A stretch of 54,267 bases of DNA, from contig CAJWVZ010000005.1 of the NCBI GenBank assembly GCA_913048385.1, positions 1 through 54,267 of the forward strand, read 5' to 3'. The first letter of the stretch is position 1; every line of letters begins with the position of its first letter. This stretch comes from an uncultured Gammaproteobacteria bacterium. GTDB lineage: Bacteria; Pseudomonadota; Gammaproteobacteria; Pseudomonadales; Pseudohongiellaceae. The position numbers and the translations under genes were made by a program. Below the pieces are notes generated by a model. That model was given only the letters and a program-made list of their open reading frames with translations. It was not told the DNA's origin and ran no database searches. This document shows, piece after piece, positions 19,147-27,719 of this stretch.

Positions 19147-20258
19147 ATAAAAAAACTAGCGGTAAAATCGCGATTATTGGTGCCGGAATTTCTGGTCTGT
19201 TACTCAGTGAAAAACTGATCAAAGAGGGCTGCGAGGTTAGTCTGATTGGGCCCACTGACGAGAGGCCGCAAACTATCTGTTCATGGCGTTCTGCAGAAAC
19301 ACCTCTGCCACAGCGGGAGCACGTTATACAAAGCTGGCAAAGTTGGCAGATGATGCATAACGGGGAAAGAAACGTTCAAAGTTCGTCTCGCTATCGCTAT
19401 GAGGCAATCAATGCACTCTCGATGAAAAAGTCACTTGAAGATAGCCTATCACAGAGTTTGAAATTTAATCGTGTCAGGCAAAAAGTGCACTCATTAATCC
19501 CAGAAACAAACTCGATGCAAATTTTGACCGATAAAGAAGAGTATAGGTTCTCTTTTTTATTCGATACTCGGGCACCAAAACGATCGAAAGATTGTTGTTT
19601 ACAACAGTTTACAGGAATGTATTTAAACGTCTCTCCAAAAACACTCAACATCCATCAACCTATCCTGATGGACTTCGACGTGTCCCAAGCTGCCACTGAT
19701 GGAGTTACTTTTGTATATGCGCTGCCCCTTGGAGAAAAAAACACACTTGTCGAGGCAACACAATTTGGAATGACCGCAGTAGCACCAGAAGTGCTAACAG
19801 ATATCGGCAGAGAATGGATAGAGAAAAGAAGCAAAACCACTCTACCCACATCATTATGCACCTCCAAAGAACAGGGGCTCATTCCAATGGGTTCCATAAT
19901 TCCTCAAAGCAGACACACAATACCTTTTGGAGTCGCGGCTGGGGCTACTCGGCCTGCCACCGGTTATGCGCTCCGAGGAATCGAGCATCAGCTTGACTTA
20001 ATTAGCCCTTGGATGAAAACAAAAAAAGCACCTGCTTTTAAATATTCAGCAACAGCTAGATTCATGGATTCAATTTTTTTAAAAGTTCTCCAAAATGACC
20101 CAAGCATTATGAAGAACGTTTTTTGGCAAATGGGGCAAAAAATAGATGGCGACATATTCGCCAGTTTTTTATGCGATGAGGGTGGTCTTCGCGGGGCTTT
20201 TTCAGCTGCCATGGCTGTACCCAAAAGATCTTTCATACGACAAGCGTTCAGGCGGTGA
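19143..20258 (+). CDS. crtY: Lycopene beta-cyclase
   Basis: The 371 residues begin with a Rossmann FAD motif, IIGAGISGLLLSEKL. The position and length fit bacterial CrtY-type cyclases, and GYALRGIEHQ and DEGGLRGAF near the C-terminus are typical. It cyclises both ends of lycopene to give beta-carotene. It overlaps crtB by ATGA and blh by GTGA. Confidence 0.9.
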   Translation: MNKKTSGKIAIIGAGISGLLLSEKLIKEGCEVSLIGPTDERPQTICSWRSAETPLPQREHVIQSWQSWQMMHNGERNVQSSSRYRYEAINALSMKKSLEDSLSQSLKFNRVRQKVHSLIPETNSMQILTDKEEYRFSFLFDTRAPKRSKDCCLQQFTGMYLNVSPKTLNIHQPILMDFDVSQAATDGVTFVYALPLGEKNTLVEATQFGMTAVAPEVLTDIGREWIEKRSKTTLPTSLCTSKEQGLIPMGSIIPQSRHTIPFGVAAGATRPATGYALRGIEHQLDLISPWMKTKKAPAFKYSATARFMDSIFLKVLQNDPSIMKNVFWQMGQKIDGDIFASFLCDEGGLRGAFSAAMAVPKRSFIRQAFRR

Positions 20259-21130
20259 CACCCGTGCTCACAATACTAGACTGGACCTCACTCACGATAA
20301 TCATGTTAGCAGGGATTCCTCATGGCGCCCTTGATTACGAATTAATAAAACAACGAAAGATATTAAAAGATGCAACTTTTTTAATTTTGTATATTGGACT
20401 GACATTCTTGGGAGTTGTATCTTGGCTTCTACAACCGACGATAGCACTCTTACTCTTTCTAGCCATCACTACTATTCATTTTGGACGATCCGACCCCCTC
20501 CAATTTAAATTTAATCGAGCAAAAATAAAACTTACATTCTGGTCAATGCTTTGCTTTCAAGGGGGAGTAGTTACAGTATTGGTCCCAGTAGCGAAATGGG
20601 AATTTGTGGCACCTCTGTTTGAATACCTAGGTACGGACGCCAAAATTTTCCGAGCAATGGCACCCTCTTTCTTTTTATTGTGGGTCACATGCGGACTCAT
20701 CAGTCTAAAATCCTTATTTGAAGACAAGAATTATTCGTCTTTTGGACTCACTACTGCCATGCTAATCACTGCTATCTTATTACCTCCGCTTTTAAGTTTT
20801 GCGATTTATTTTTGCGGCTTACATTCCTTCGGACATTACCAGAGGGGAATGCAGTATCTTAAGCGATCATTGAAAAGCCCAAGTCCTCGATTGATGATTC
20901 TGACTCTACTCGCGTGGATTTCTATGGCCGGATTAACCTACGTACTCAGATTCAACGCGACTATCGAGGCTTCTGTGATTGGAGGAGTTTTTATACTCTT
21001 ATTCGCTCTTACTCTGCCACACATGCTAATCATCGACCTTTTACTGCCCCGAATAGACCCTTACTGGAACCCAATACCGAAGACACTGTTGAACCACACA
21101 CTTTCCAAAGAAGCAGAAAAATTTCGATAA
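20255..21130 (+). CDS. blh: Beta-carotene 15,15'-dioxygenase (Brp/Blh family)
   Basis: The 291-residue membrane protein starts with GTG and overlaps the crtY stop (GTGA). The conserved histidines expected to bind iron are present: GIPHGALDYE (His23), IHFGRSD (His75) and LHSFGHYQRG (His190, His194). LTLPHMLIID (His256) follows. The enzyme splits beta-carotene into two retinal molecules, which completes chromophore supply for the adjacent rhodopsin. The gene ends 9 bp before a convergent gene and no hairpin terminator is visible between them. Confidence 0.94.
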   Translation: MTPVLTILDWTSLTIIMLAGIPHGALDYELIKQRKILKDATFLILYIGLTFLGVVSWLLQPTIALLLFLAITTIHFGRSDPLQFKFNRAKIKLTFWSMLCFQGGVVTVLVPVAKWEFVAPLFEYLGTDAKIFRAMAPSFFLLWVTCGLISLKSLFEDKNYSSFGLTTAMLITAILLPPLLSFAIYFCGLHSFGHYQRGMQYLKRSLKSPSPRLMILTLLAWISMAGLTYVLRFNATIEASVIGGVFILLFALTLPHMLIIDLLLPRIDPYWNPIPKTLLNHTLSKEAEKFR

Positions 21131-21139
21131 ACCCCCGTG

Positions 21140-22105
21140 TCAGTCTGACTCAGCGTCAAGCTGTAATCGCCTAATTCCGGCTAACACGCCATGAAGCCCT
21201 CGGTTACCCTCATGACACGCGTATTCAAATATCCTATTATTCAACCTCCGCATTGGAATTAATGCCGTCCACGGACTTGACCAAGTATCAGGATCATCAA
21301 CGGTAAATTCATAAGCAAGAGTGTCTTGACCGACTCGAGTTATTCTCTCAATAAGTTTCATGTTGGGTGTAGAATCAGCAAAGGCCGTCCCTTTTAAAAA
21401 ATTTTTTGTCTCAATGACCAACGTGTCATTCTCCCAGTGCCCAACTGAATCGCCTTCCCAAACCAGAGCCGGGCCTTCTCTGTGTGTTGCGTTCATTCGA
21501 ACAATTCGGGCACTGTGAATCATTTCGTTCAGAATCATAAAATGATCTTCTGTTTGAACAAACTGCACATTAAGATTATAAGAACCAGGCTGCATGGGCG
21601 GGCCCGAAGTACGAGTGACGAGACAACGTTCAGCGTAAGGACGAGCCTCCGGACCAAGACTGAGTTCTGCTATCGCGGCTCTTTGCCTCCTTCTTTCCAA
21701 AGCCGTCTCTGTTAAGTCAGGAATACGACCATTAGCGGGAAAGACAATAAGCGAGGTGCGCCGGTCTTCAACGGTCTGATCTCCTCTCTCGTACCAAAAT
21801 TCGTTGTAAGAGATCACGCCAGGCGGATAATTAGCGCCGCCCACGGAGTCGATAATTAGATCGCGATTCTGGCGCCTGTTTTCATAAGCCGCCCATTCTT
21901 CAGCCTCCTCAATATTTAGTTTATCGCGCTCGCCAAGTTCGGCCGGTCGCTGCATCGGTGTCAGCGTTCTAAAAGTGTAGGTGCCTTGAAGGTCTGGATG
22001 ACCAAAGCTTGTTCTAGGAGCAACATAGTCAGCCCCGTAACTCAGACTGATGAGTAAAAAAAATGTAGAACCGCAAAGAGTATAAGCATTCTTTATAAAA
22101 CTCAT
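21140..22105 (-). CDS. Secreted protein of unknown function, full-length PDxxGxW family
   Basis: The 321 residues have a signal peptide ending near LSYGA. The family blocks are GHPDLQGTY, AERCLVTR, GDSVGHWENDTLVIET and EYACHEGNRG near the C-terminus. It aligns along its length with 9575-10579 and 48601-49593. GGAG lies upstream of the ATG. The gap to the preceding peroxiredoxin-like gene is 32 bp on the same strand, so the two may be co-transcribed. The function is unknown. Confidence 0.75.
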   Translation of the reverse strand: MSFIKNAYTLCGSTFFLLISLSYGADYVAPRTSFGHPDLQGTYTFRTLTPMQRPAELGERDKLNIEEAEEWAAYENRRQNRDLIIDSVGGANYPPGVISYNEFWYERGDQTVEDRRTSLIVFPANGRIPDLTETALERRRQRAAIAELSLGPEARPYAERCLVTRTSGPPMQPGSYNLNVQFVQTEDHFMILNEMIHSARIVRMNATHREGPALVWEGDSVGHWENDTLVIETKNFLKGTAFADSTPNMKLIERITRVGQDTLAYEFTVDDPDTWSSPWTALIPMRRLNNRIFEYACHEGNRGLHGVLAGIRRLQLDAESD

Positions 22106-22137
22106 ATAAGTCTCCGAAAGGAACTAACTAAACTTTT

Positions 22138-22611
22138 TTATTTTTTCCGTTGTTCGTTTAGATACTTTATCAATACTAAGGTTTCCTCAGGGTCCATTCT
22201 CCCGACGGGAGAGTTACTGTAATTAGAAAATATTACCTTACCGTTTTTTCCCAATACAAATTCGCTTGGCTGTACAAAATTACGCACAGGTTCCCACCAT
22301 GCTCCGATTTTCTCTCCGTCCTCTCGGCTAACTCCCCAAGCAACCGGGAAACCAAGATTAGCTGCAACTTCTGATGCCTTTGATTCGCTGTCTACTGAAG
22401 CCGCAACAACACTGACACCTTGTTCTTCAAGCGCTGCACGGCGCTCTTCATAGCCTTTTAACAATCGTCGGCAGAATGGTCACCAATACCCTCGATAGAA
22501 TAGAACAATCGTTAAACGGGTCTCTAAACCATCTGGAAGAATTAAGTTATTACCACCCGAAGTTCTAAGGTTCAACCGTGGGAACGCTGCCCCTGAGTTA
22601 AGCTTATCCAT
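22138..22611 (-). CDS. Peroxiredoxin-like thioredoxin-fold protein with in-frame TGA at the catalytic Cys (candidate selenoprotein)
   Basis: Reading from the ATG at 22611 (AGGAGG eight bases upstream) gives 157 residues in one frame, interrupted only by TGA at codon 44. The surroundings read FYRGYW-TGA-PFCRRLL, where AhpC/TSA-type peroxiredoxin-like proteins have RGxWCPxC. The TGA thus replaces exactly the first (peroxidatic) Cys, leaving a UxxC motif with Cys47. The frame continues with normal family sequence (VSVVAASVDS, PVAWGVS, EFVLGKNGKVIF) to a TAA-type end. I read it as a selenocysteine-containing peroxide reductase; a nonsense-mutated pseudogene is the alternative. No selenocysteine machinery is in the window. 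Confidence 0.72.
22480..22482 (-). other. In-frame TGA, candidate selenocysteine codon (U44)
   Basis: The codon sits at the first position of a CxxC-type redox motif. Downstream in the mRNA, two modest hairpins can be drawn by eye. One is GCCGAC/GUU(A4)GGC with its GAUU loop about 14 nt after the UGA; the other is a 6-bp GAGCGC/GCGCUU stem with loop CGUGCA about 40 nt after it. Both loops fall near the edges of the range usual for bacterial SECIS elements, so the SECIS is unproven. Confidence 0.6.
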
Positions 22612-22763
22612 TTCCTTTGCCTCCTCAAATACTTTCTTATAATACCCTAAGGACGCGATCTATGTGTCATCGCTGATCTTACATTTTCAATTCCAACCTC
22701 ATCTGGACCCACTCAAAAAGCGGGACAGGCCTGTCAGCACCAGAAGACTGTGAAGGGCATCTC

Positions 22764-23228
22764 TTACTCTTGCGGAATCGATGTTGTAACAACAGGCCCC
22801 ATGCCGGTTATCTGCACAATTACTTCTTCGTCTTTCGCCATATCATAGTGATGACCGTTAGGTGGCTCATAAATAAACGTACCTGCCTCAACCGGAACCA
22901 TACTATCCGGATCATAGACGTCGGATTCCGGGCCTGTCGCAACCCACCACGTTCCTTTCAGCACGGTGATATATCTTGCTTGGTTATGGTAGTGAGGACG
23001 ACTGCCGCGCCCAGGAGGCCACTTAATCTGGACAACATAAATACCTGATTTGTTCGGATCGCCATATACCACGGTCGTAATACTGCCGTCCTCTGGCTCT
23101 AAATCGGAAGGTTCCGCAATCATGAAACCATGCTGATCCGGTGCCACGACCTGAGCCCAGCTTACTTGCGTAAAAAAGGACAAGACTATAATCAAAATAC
23201 CGAACCACAAGCGCTTTTTCCTTGTCAT
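22764..23228 (-). CDS. Secreted cupin-domain protein
   Basis: The 154 residues have a signal peptide ending near VSWAQ. A small cupin barrel follows. Motif 1 is PHYHNQARYITVLKG, with both His but without the usual Glu; motif 2 is PPNGHHYDM. It probably binds a metal in the periplasm; activity and substrate are unknown. AAGGAG lies six bases before the ATG. It is upstream of the candidate selenoprotein on the same strand, separated by 152 bp. Confidence 0.75.
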   Translation of the reverse strand: MTRKKRLWFGILIIVLSFFTQVSWAQVVAPDQHGFMIAEPSDLEPEDGSITTVVYGDPNKSGIYVVQIKWPPGRGSRPHYHNQARYITVLKGTWWVATGPESDVYDPDSMVPVEAGTFIYEPPNGHHYDMAKDEEVIVQITGMGPVVTTSIPQE

Positions 23229-23451
23229 AATACACTCCTTAAACTGTTTTAATTAATGACTGTTGGTCGTCTATTTCAGTAAGAGAATAGTACGTATAGC
23301 ACGTAGATGGAACTAAATTTATGAGCTTTCGGTGGGCACCCGTTATGGACCTGAGGGTCAAAACTTCTATTAATGATGAGCCTTGCTTGAGAGGGGATTC
23401 TTATCAATGAAAAATCAACATCAGTCCAAGATTGAGCTTAGTTGCATGTGA

Positions 23452-26400
23452 TTATGGATTAACTACTGAAAAAAGCTTCCGCTTAAACTCGTCCGCAGAG
23501 CAGTCTCGCTCCACAGCGGCAAGTGCTTTCGTCTGAACATTAACCCAGAGATCTTTTTCATTTAACAACCGATCACATTGGAGAATAAAATCTTCAGCGT
23601 TATCCGCGCTTAAAAGCTCCTCTCCATGGGACCATCCAAGTTGAGAAGTTAATAGATTCGTTGCCACAGTCGGGACCCCACGAGAGGCTGCCTCATGTAT
23701 TTTATGAGGTATACCGGCAGCGAAACGTGTTGGAGCCACAAATATACGAGCTTGATTATAAACATCCGAAAGGTCCTCTACGCGACCAAGGAAATCAATA
23801 TTTTTGCTCTTTAACGTTTCCAATAACGTCGCTGAGGAATCACCAACTACAACAAGTCTTAAACCTCTATTTTTTTTCATCAAAGTTGGAAATATATCGG
23901 AACAGAACCACATTAAAGAGTCTACGTTAGGCGAGTCATTCTCACGTAACGCTCCAACAAATAATATGTTCTGCCGCTGAGAGAAATTACTAGGTGTTGG
24001 TTTGAGATTTAGAGAGTGACCGAGTACCGTTGTTGCCTCGTACCCATGTGAATGATAATAAAACGCCTCCTTGTCAGACACTGTGATAACACTGTCGGCT
24101 CCCATCGCCAAAGAAACTTCGTTCTTAAGCAACTTATTTTTCTCAACCTCTGAGACATGCTCACCGAGCAATTCCCGACGGAGGACTCCACGAGGCGCTG
24201 CCACAGCCTCAGCATCATAGACTATTTTTACGCCTTCAATTAGCTCTTGACGCGCGATAATGGCTCGAAGGAAAAATCTCATATTATGATCACGGCTTAT
24301 TATTATGGTGTCGAAGTACCCCATGCGTTCAAATAAAAAATTCTCTAATCCATTAATACCCCGACCTAACATAACTTCAACATTCGCGGGCAGCGTGGCA
24401 TAAACGTCTTGCCAATTTTCATCGGGCTTTGTTAAGGGATAGAAAGTTAGGTTAAACCCACCATCAGCAAGAAGCGTCGCAATCTCTTTACATCGAGGGT
24501 ACCCAGAGCCCAATCCGGCGTGCGGGACACGATCGTCTATGAGAAGAACTTTTTTACCGCGTAATACGCTGCGCGACTCAAGAGAGCTTCGTTTTGTCTT
24601 CTGAGCCAGTAAGTCTGAATGCTTTTCTAGAATTATTTTCTTGTGATCTGTTTGGAGCTGAGCTGCCTGATCATAACCTCCCGAACTCGCAAATTCGTAA
24701 TGGGTAAGCACTGATTTTGGCTCATAAACCACGCGATAATTGCGCTTTGCTAGTCTTAAACAAAAGTCACTTTCTTCATAGTAGGCTGGAGCGAAATCTA
24801 AATCAAACATCTCCATTTCAACAAACAGTTCCCTTGGCGTAAGCAAAAAAGCTCCAGAGCAATAGTCTACGTCGCGACAAAATTGGTATTCAGGCTTATT
24901 CGGATCATCACCTCGGCCGTAGCCTGCACAGCTGCCATCGCTAAAAATTTGACTACCAGCCTCTTGAAGCGACCCATCAAGAAGAACGATTTTTCCCCCC
25001 ACCGCGCCTATGTCGCCGCGGCTATCTAGACGATTTAAAGCAAATTCGACTGCTTGCTCGTGAAGTATTGCGTCATTATTAAGCAGGAGTAGTGCGCTCC
25101 CCGTGCATTCAGTCACCCCTTGGTTGACTGCTTTTACAAATCCTATGTTAGTGTCGTTTCTTATTACTTTTGCACCATCTAATCGATCGAGAAGCGAGCC
25201 GGTCTGATCGCCTGAACTATTATCGACGATCACCAACTCGTACAAATCAGGTACGGTTTTCTTAATGGACTCAAGACAGAGAAGTGTCAAGGGCGCTTGA
25301 TTGTAAAGTACTAATAAAATCGAAACACGAGGACTATCGTTATCACAAAAACTTATTCGATCCGAGCTCTCTAAAAATTCATCGAGCCGCGCTTGAGCCC
25401 CCTCTTTATGGCGTAATTTAGAGTCCACATTATTGTTTAAATCCTCGTGGACCGATAACGAAACCCGCTCTTCGACAGCATCGTCTATTCGACCCTGCTC
25501 TTGGTCGAGATGATTCTTAGCTCTTGGGACTAAAGCAGGGTTCAATTGTCCTCTAACGAATCGCAAAAGCCTTCTGATTGGCCCCATCAAACGCCATAAT
25601 CTAGAGCTATAGATAAGATCTACAGTCAACTGAAGAGATTCAACGTGCTGATACGACAAAACTAAACGATTATCCAGTTCCTTGATATTAGCTCGTACTT
25701 TTAAAACTTCGTTGCTCTTATCCAACAAAGAATCTTTCAGTTGATCTGCCTGTGTTGTCTGCTCGCGCAATAACTTCTCAAGATCTACTCCATATTTTTT
25801 AGTTTGCAGCAGTTCATTATGAAGCGAAGATATTCGCTTTTCTTTTTGATGATTTGTCCTTTCAGTTTGACACAGAGCTTCATCAATTTGCTCGCCAGTC
25901 CAATTTTTTACCCACTTGTTCAAAACAGCGGCTCTTGCCTTTTTTATAGGATGATCTTTGCTAGCATCCGCACTATTAAAATGTGTCGTTTCCGAATCAC
26001 CGCCCTCCCTATAAAAGGCAGTTACCTTATCTACATGGGCAAAGTCACCAAATTGAGACAGTTGCAACCAAAAGTCCCAGTCTTCAAAAATTGTCAGAGA
26101 CTCATCAAAACGACAGCCATCTTCCAAAAAAAGCCGCGAAAAAAGAACGGCATGGATAGGAATATAATTGTCTCGCCTCAAGAGAATGGGATCGTAGTCA
26201 TGCGCAAAAACTTCCTCAAGCTCCTCACCAAGCTTATTCACTTTGCGCACACCCGAATATACGACTCTCGTACTTGGGTTCTCAGAGAAGCATTTCATCA
26301 AGGAGCTTATATGTTCGGATGCGATAAAATCATCGTCGTCGAGAAAAAGAAGGAGTTCTCCCGTAGCGTTATCCAATCCCAGGTTTGCGGCAGCCGAGCG

Positions 26401-26607
26401 ATCGCACTGAGTTCCTATTCCGACTTCTACAAGATTTAACTTTTGACGTAACTCTGAGTCGATAGAGATGCCCTCACCGAGGGCATCTACTAAAACAACC
26501 TCGATTGGGGAATATTCTTGAAAAGCAACAGATTCGAGGGCTTGATGGAGCTCAGGCCTATTGATACTCCGACAAATAATTGAAACAAGAGGCAGTGGAG
26601 GATTCAT
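23452..26607 (-). CDS. Three-module glycosyltransferase (GT2 - coiled coil - GT2 - GT4)
   Basis: The 1051 residues carry three transferase units. The first GT-A domain (about 5-230) has LLLFLDDDDFIASEH. A coiled-coil stretch follows (about 245-335). A second GT2 domain (about 420-665) has LVIVDNSSGDQTG, LLLNNDA and YYEESDFCLRL. A GT-B/group 1 C-terminal unit (about 690-1050) has VGALRENDSPNVDSL and HKIHEAASRGVPTVATNL. Such proteins build surface polysaccharide or decorate glycans. No signal peptide or membrane helix is seen. There are no other glycan genes nearby and no clear ribosome site before the ATG. Confidence 0.87.
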   Translation of the reverse strand: MNPPLPLVSIICRSINRPELHQALESVAFQEYSPIEVVLVDALGEGISIDSELRQKLNLVEVGIGTQCDRSAAANLGLDNATGELLLFLDDDDFIASEHISSLMKCFSENPSTRVVYSGVRKVNKLGEELEEVFAHDYDPILLRRDNYIPIHAVLFSRLFLEDGCRFDESLTIFEDWDFWLQLSQFGDFAHVDKVTAFYREGGDSETTHFNSADASKDHPIKKARAAVLNKWVKNWTGEQIDEALCQTERTNHQKEKRISSLHNELLQTKKYGVDLEKLLREQTTQADQLKDSLLDKSNEVLKVRANIKELDNRLVLSYQHVESLQLTVDLIYSSRLWRLMGPIRRLLRFVRGQLNPALVPRAKNHLDQEQGRIDDAVEERVSLSVHEDLNNNVDSKLRHKEGAQARLDEFLESSDRISFCDNDSPRVSILLVLYNQAPLTLLCLESIKKTVPDLYELVIVDNSSGDQTGSLLDRLDGAKVIRNDTNIGFVKAVNQGVTECTGSALLLLNNDAILHEQAVEFALNRLDSRGDIGAVGGKIVLLDGSLQEAGSQIFSDGSCAGYGRGDDPNKPEYQFCRDVDYCSGAFLLTPRELFVEMEMFDLDFAPAYYEESDFCLRLAKRNYRVVYEPKSVLTHYEFASSGGYDQAAQLQTDHKKIILEKHSDLLAQKTKRSSLESRSVLRGKKVLLIDDRVPHAGLGSGYPRCKEIATLLADGGFNLTFYPLTKPDENWQDVYATLPANVEVMLGRGINGLENFLFERMGYFDTIIISRDHNMRFFLRAIIARQELIEGVKIVYDAEAVAAPRGVLRRELLGEHVSEVEKNKLLKNEVSLAMGADSVITVSDKEAFYYHSHGYEATTVLGHSLNLKPTPSNFSQRQNILFVGALRENDSPNVDSLMWFCSDIFPTLMKKNRGLRLVVVGDSSATLLETLKSKNIDFLGRVEDLSDVYNQARIFVAPTRFAAGIPHKIHEAASRGVPTVATNLLTSQLGWSHGEELLSADNAEDFILQCDRLLNEKDLWVNVQTKALAAVERDCSADEFKRKLFSVVNP

Positions 26608-26756
26608 AGAGTCAGCGGCCTGTTCGTTAATTAAACTACAGGAACGATTTTAGCTGATATTTATTCAACAAACGATCGATAAACGAATCTCCCGTAACAA
26701 CTACTTATAGCTGGCTTATTAGAAAAGGAACGAAAAAATCTCTATTAATAATTCTT

Positions 26757-27668
26757 CTAATTACCGACCTCATATCGTGAAAACTTATTGGAAAATTCTA
26801 AGGATGGCGAAGCGACAAAAGAAGATAAGTCTGATCTCCCATCAAGATGAACTTTTAAAAACGCAAGGGCAAACAGGCCAATGGTGCGCAGGTCAGTGCC
26901 TCCGTTTGTAACGATGTTATGATCACCCTCGGAAAATTCCATATAAATTTTCGGACCGGCAAGGGTGTCATAAATCAATTTCGCGTGGTCTTTTGGCGGC
27001 GCGATCGGATCAGTTGCACTGGCAATTACCAAAGCCGGCGTTGGCAACCGCGACCCATTGCCATCAAAGCTCTCACCAATTTCACAGCAATACAGCGAGA
27101 GAGGAATCACAGCTTGAATAGCACTACCTAAAGTTTGAGCTGCAACCAATGATGCCCCTCCACCCATTGAATGTCCCATGATAGCGACACGGGAAGGATC
27201 GATCTTCCCCGCTAAAGGCCCATCCGTTCTCGCGTTCTCACTTTTCACAAAATCCACAGCCGAGACCAATGCCTCCGCACGTGCACTCAAGCCGTCCGTT
27301 GGGTTATTAGTTTCTAAGATAGTCACAACATAGCCTAAAGAAGCCAATGTTGGGCCCCACCACTCATAAGAAGATGCGCTGGCTCTGAATCCCGGGACAA
27401 ATACCACGGCTCCAGTTGGAGCATCAAAGCTCAGTGTCAACGGATAAAAGATTTTTGCACCAGAAAATGAACTAGAGTCTACATCAGGCTCGTAAATTCG
27501 CACCTCAAAAACACGCTCATTAAAGAGCTGACCCGCTTCGATACCTATTTGACGACCCTCAGGTCGATATCTTCCCTGACTGTTGTCTTGGCCCATAACA
27601 CTGCCATTGACAACAAAAGTAATCAACGTGATCCAAATTAAAAAACATGTCTGGCGAAAAATACTCAT
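26757..27668 (-). CDS. Secreted PETase/cutinase-like alpha/beta hydrolase
   Basis: The 303 residues have a signal peptide ending near VMGQ. The order of motifs follows bacterial cutinases and the Ideonella PETase: VPGFRASASSYEWWGPTLAS (oxyanion Phe94), MGHSMGGGASL (Ser167, Met168), ATDPIAPP (Asp220) and EGDHNIV (His250). Compared with PETase, position 159 is His as in ordinary cutinases, and the mobile Trp185 region reads PLSLYCC. An esterase is likely; polyester cleavage is only a possibility. GGAG precedes the start by nine bases. Confidence 0.82.
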   Translation of the reverse strand: MSIFRQTCFLIWITLITFVVNGSVMGQDNSQGRYRPEGRQIGIEAGQLFNERVFEVRIYEPDVDSSSFSGAKIFYPLTLSFDAPTGAVVFVPGFRASASSYEWWGPTLASLGYVVTILETNNPTDGLSARAEALVSAVDFVKSENARTDGPLAGKIDPSRVAIMGHSMGGGASLVAAQTLGSAIQAVIPLSLYCCEIGESFDGNGSRLPTPALVIASATDPIAPPKDHAKLIYDTLAGPKIYMEFSEGDHNIVTNGGTDLRTIGLFALAFLKVHLDGRSDLSSFVASPSLEFSNKFSRYEVGN

Positions 27669-27719
27669 CTTTAGATGCTCCGATTATTATATTTCTTTAT
27701 CTATCGATCGTGACGTTAA

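Noticed and set aside
22138..22464. A 108-residue gene starting with TTG
   Set aside because: This is only the part after the in-frame TGA. The real frame starts at 22611 with a strong ribosome site and a matching N-terminus.
22712..22735. GACAGGCCTGTC palindrome followed on the minus strand by a short T run, as a terminator of the cupin gene
   Set aside because: The stem has no proper loop and the T run is separated from it, so it is too weak to call.
25804..26439. 211-codon plus-strand frame inside the glycosyltransferase gene
   Set aside because: It is a shadow of the strongly supported minus-strand transferase and has no family features.
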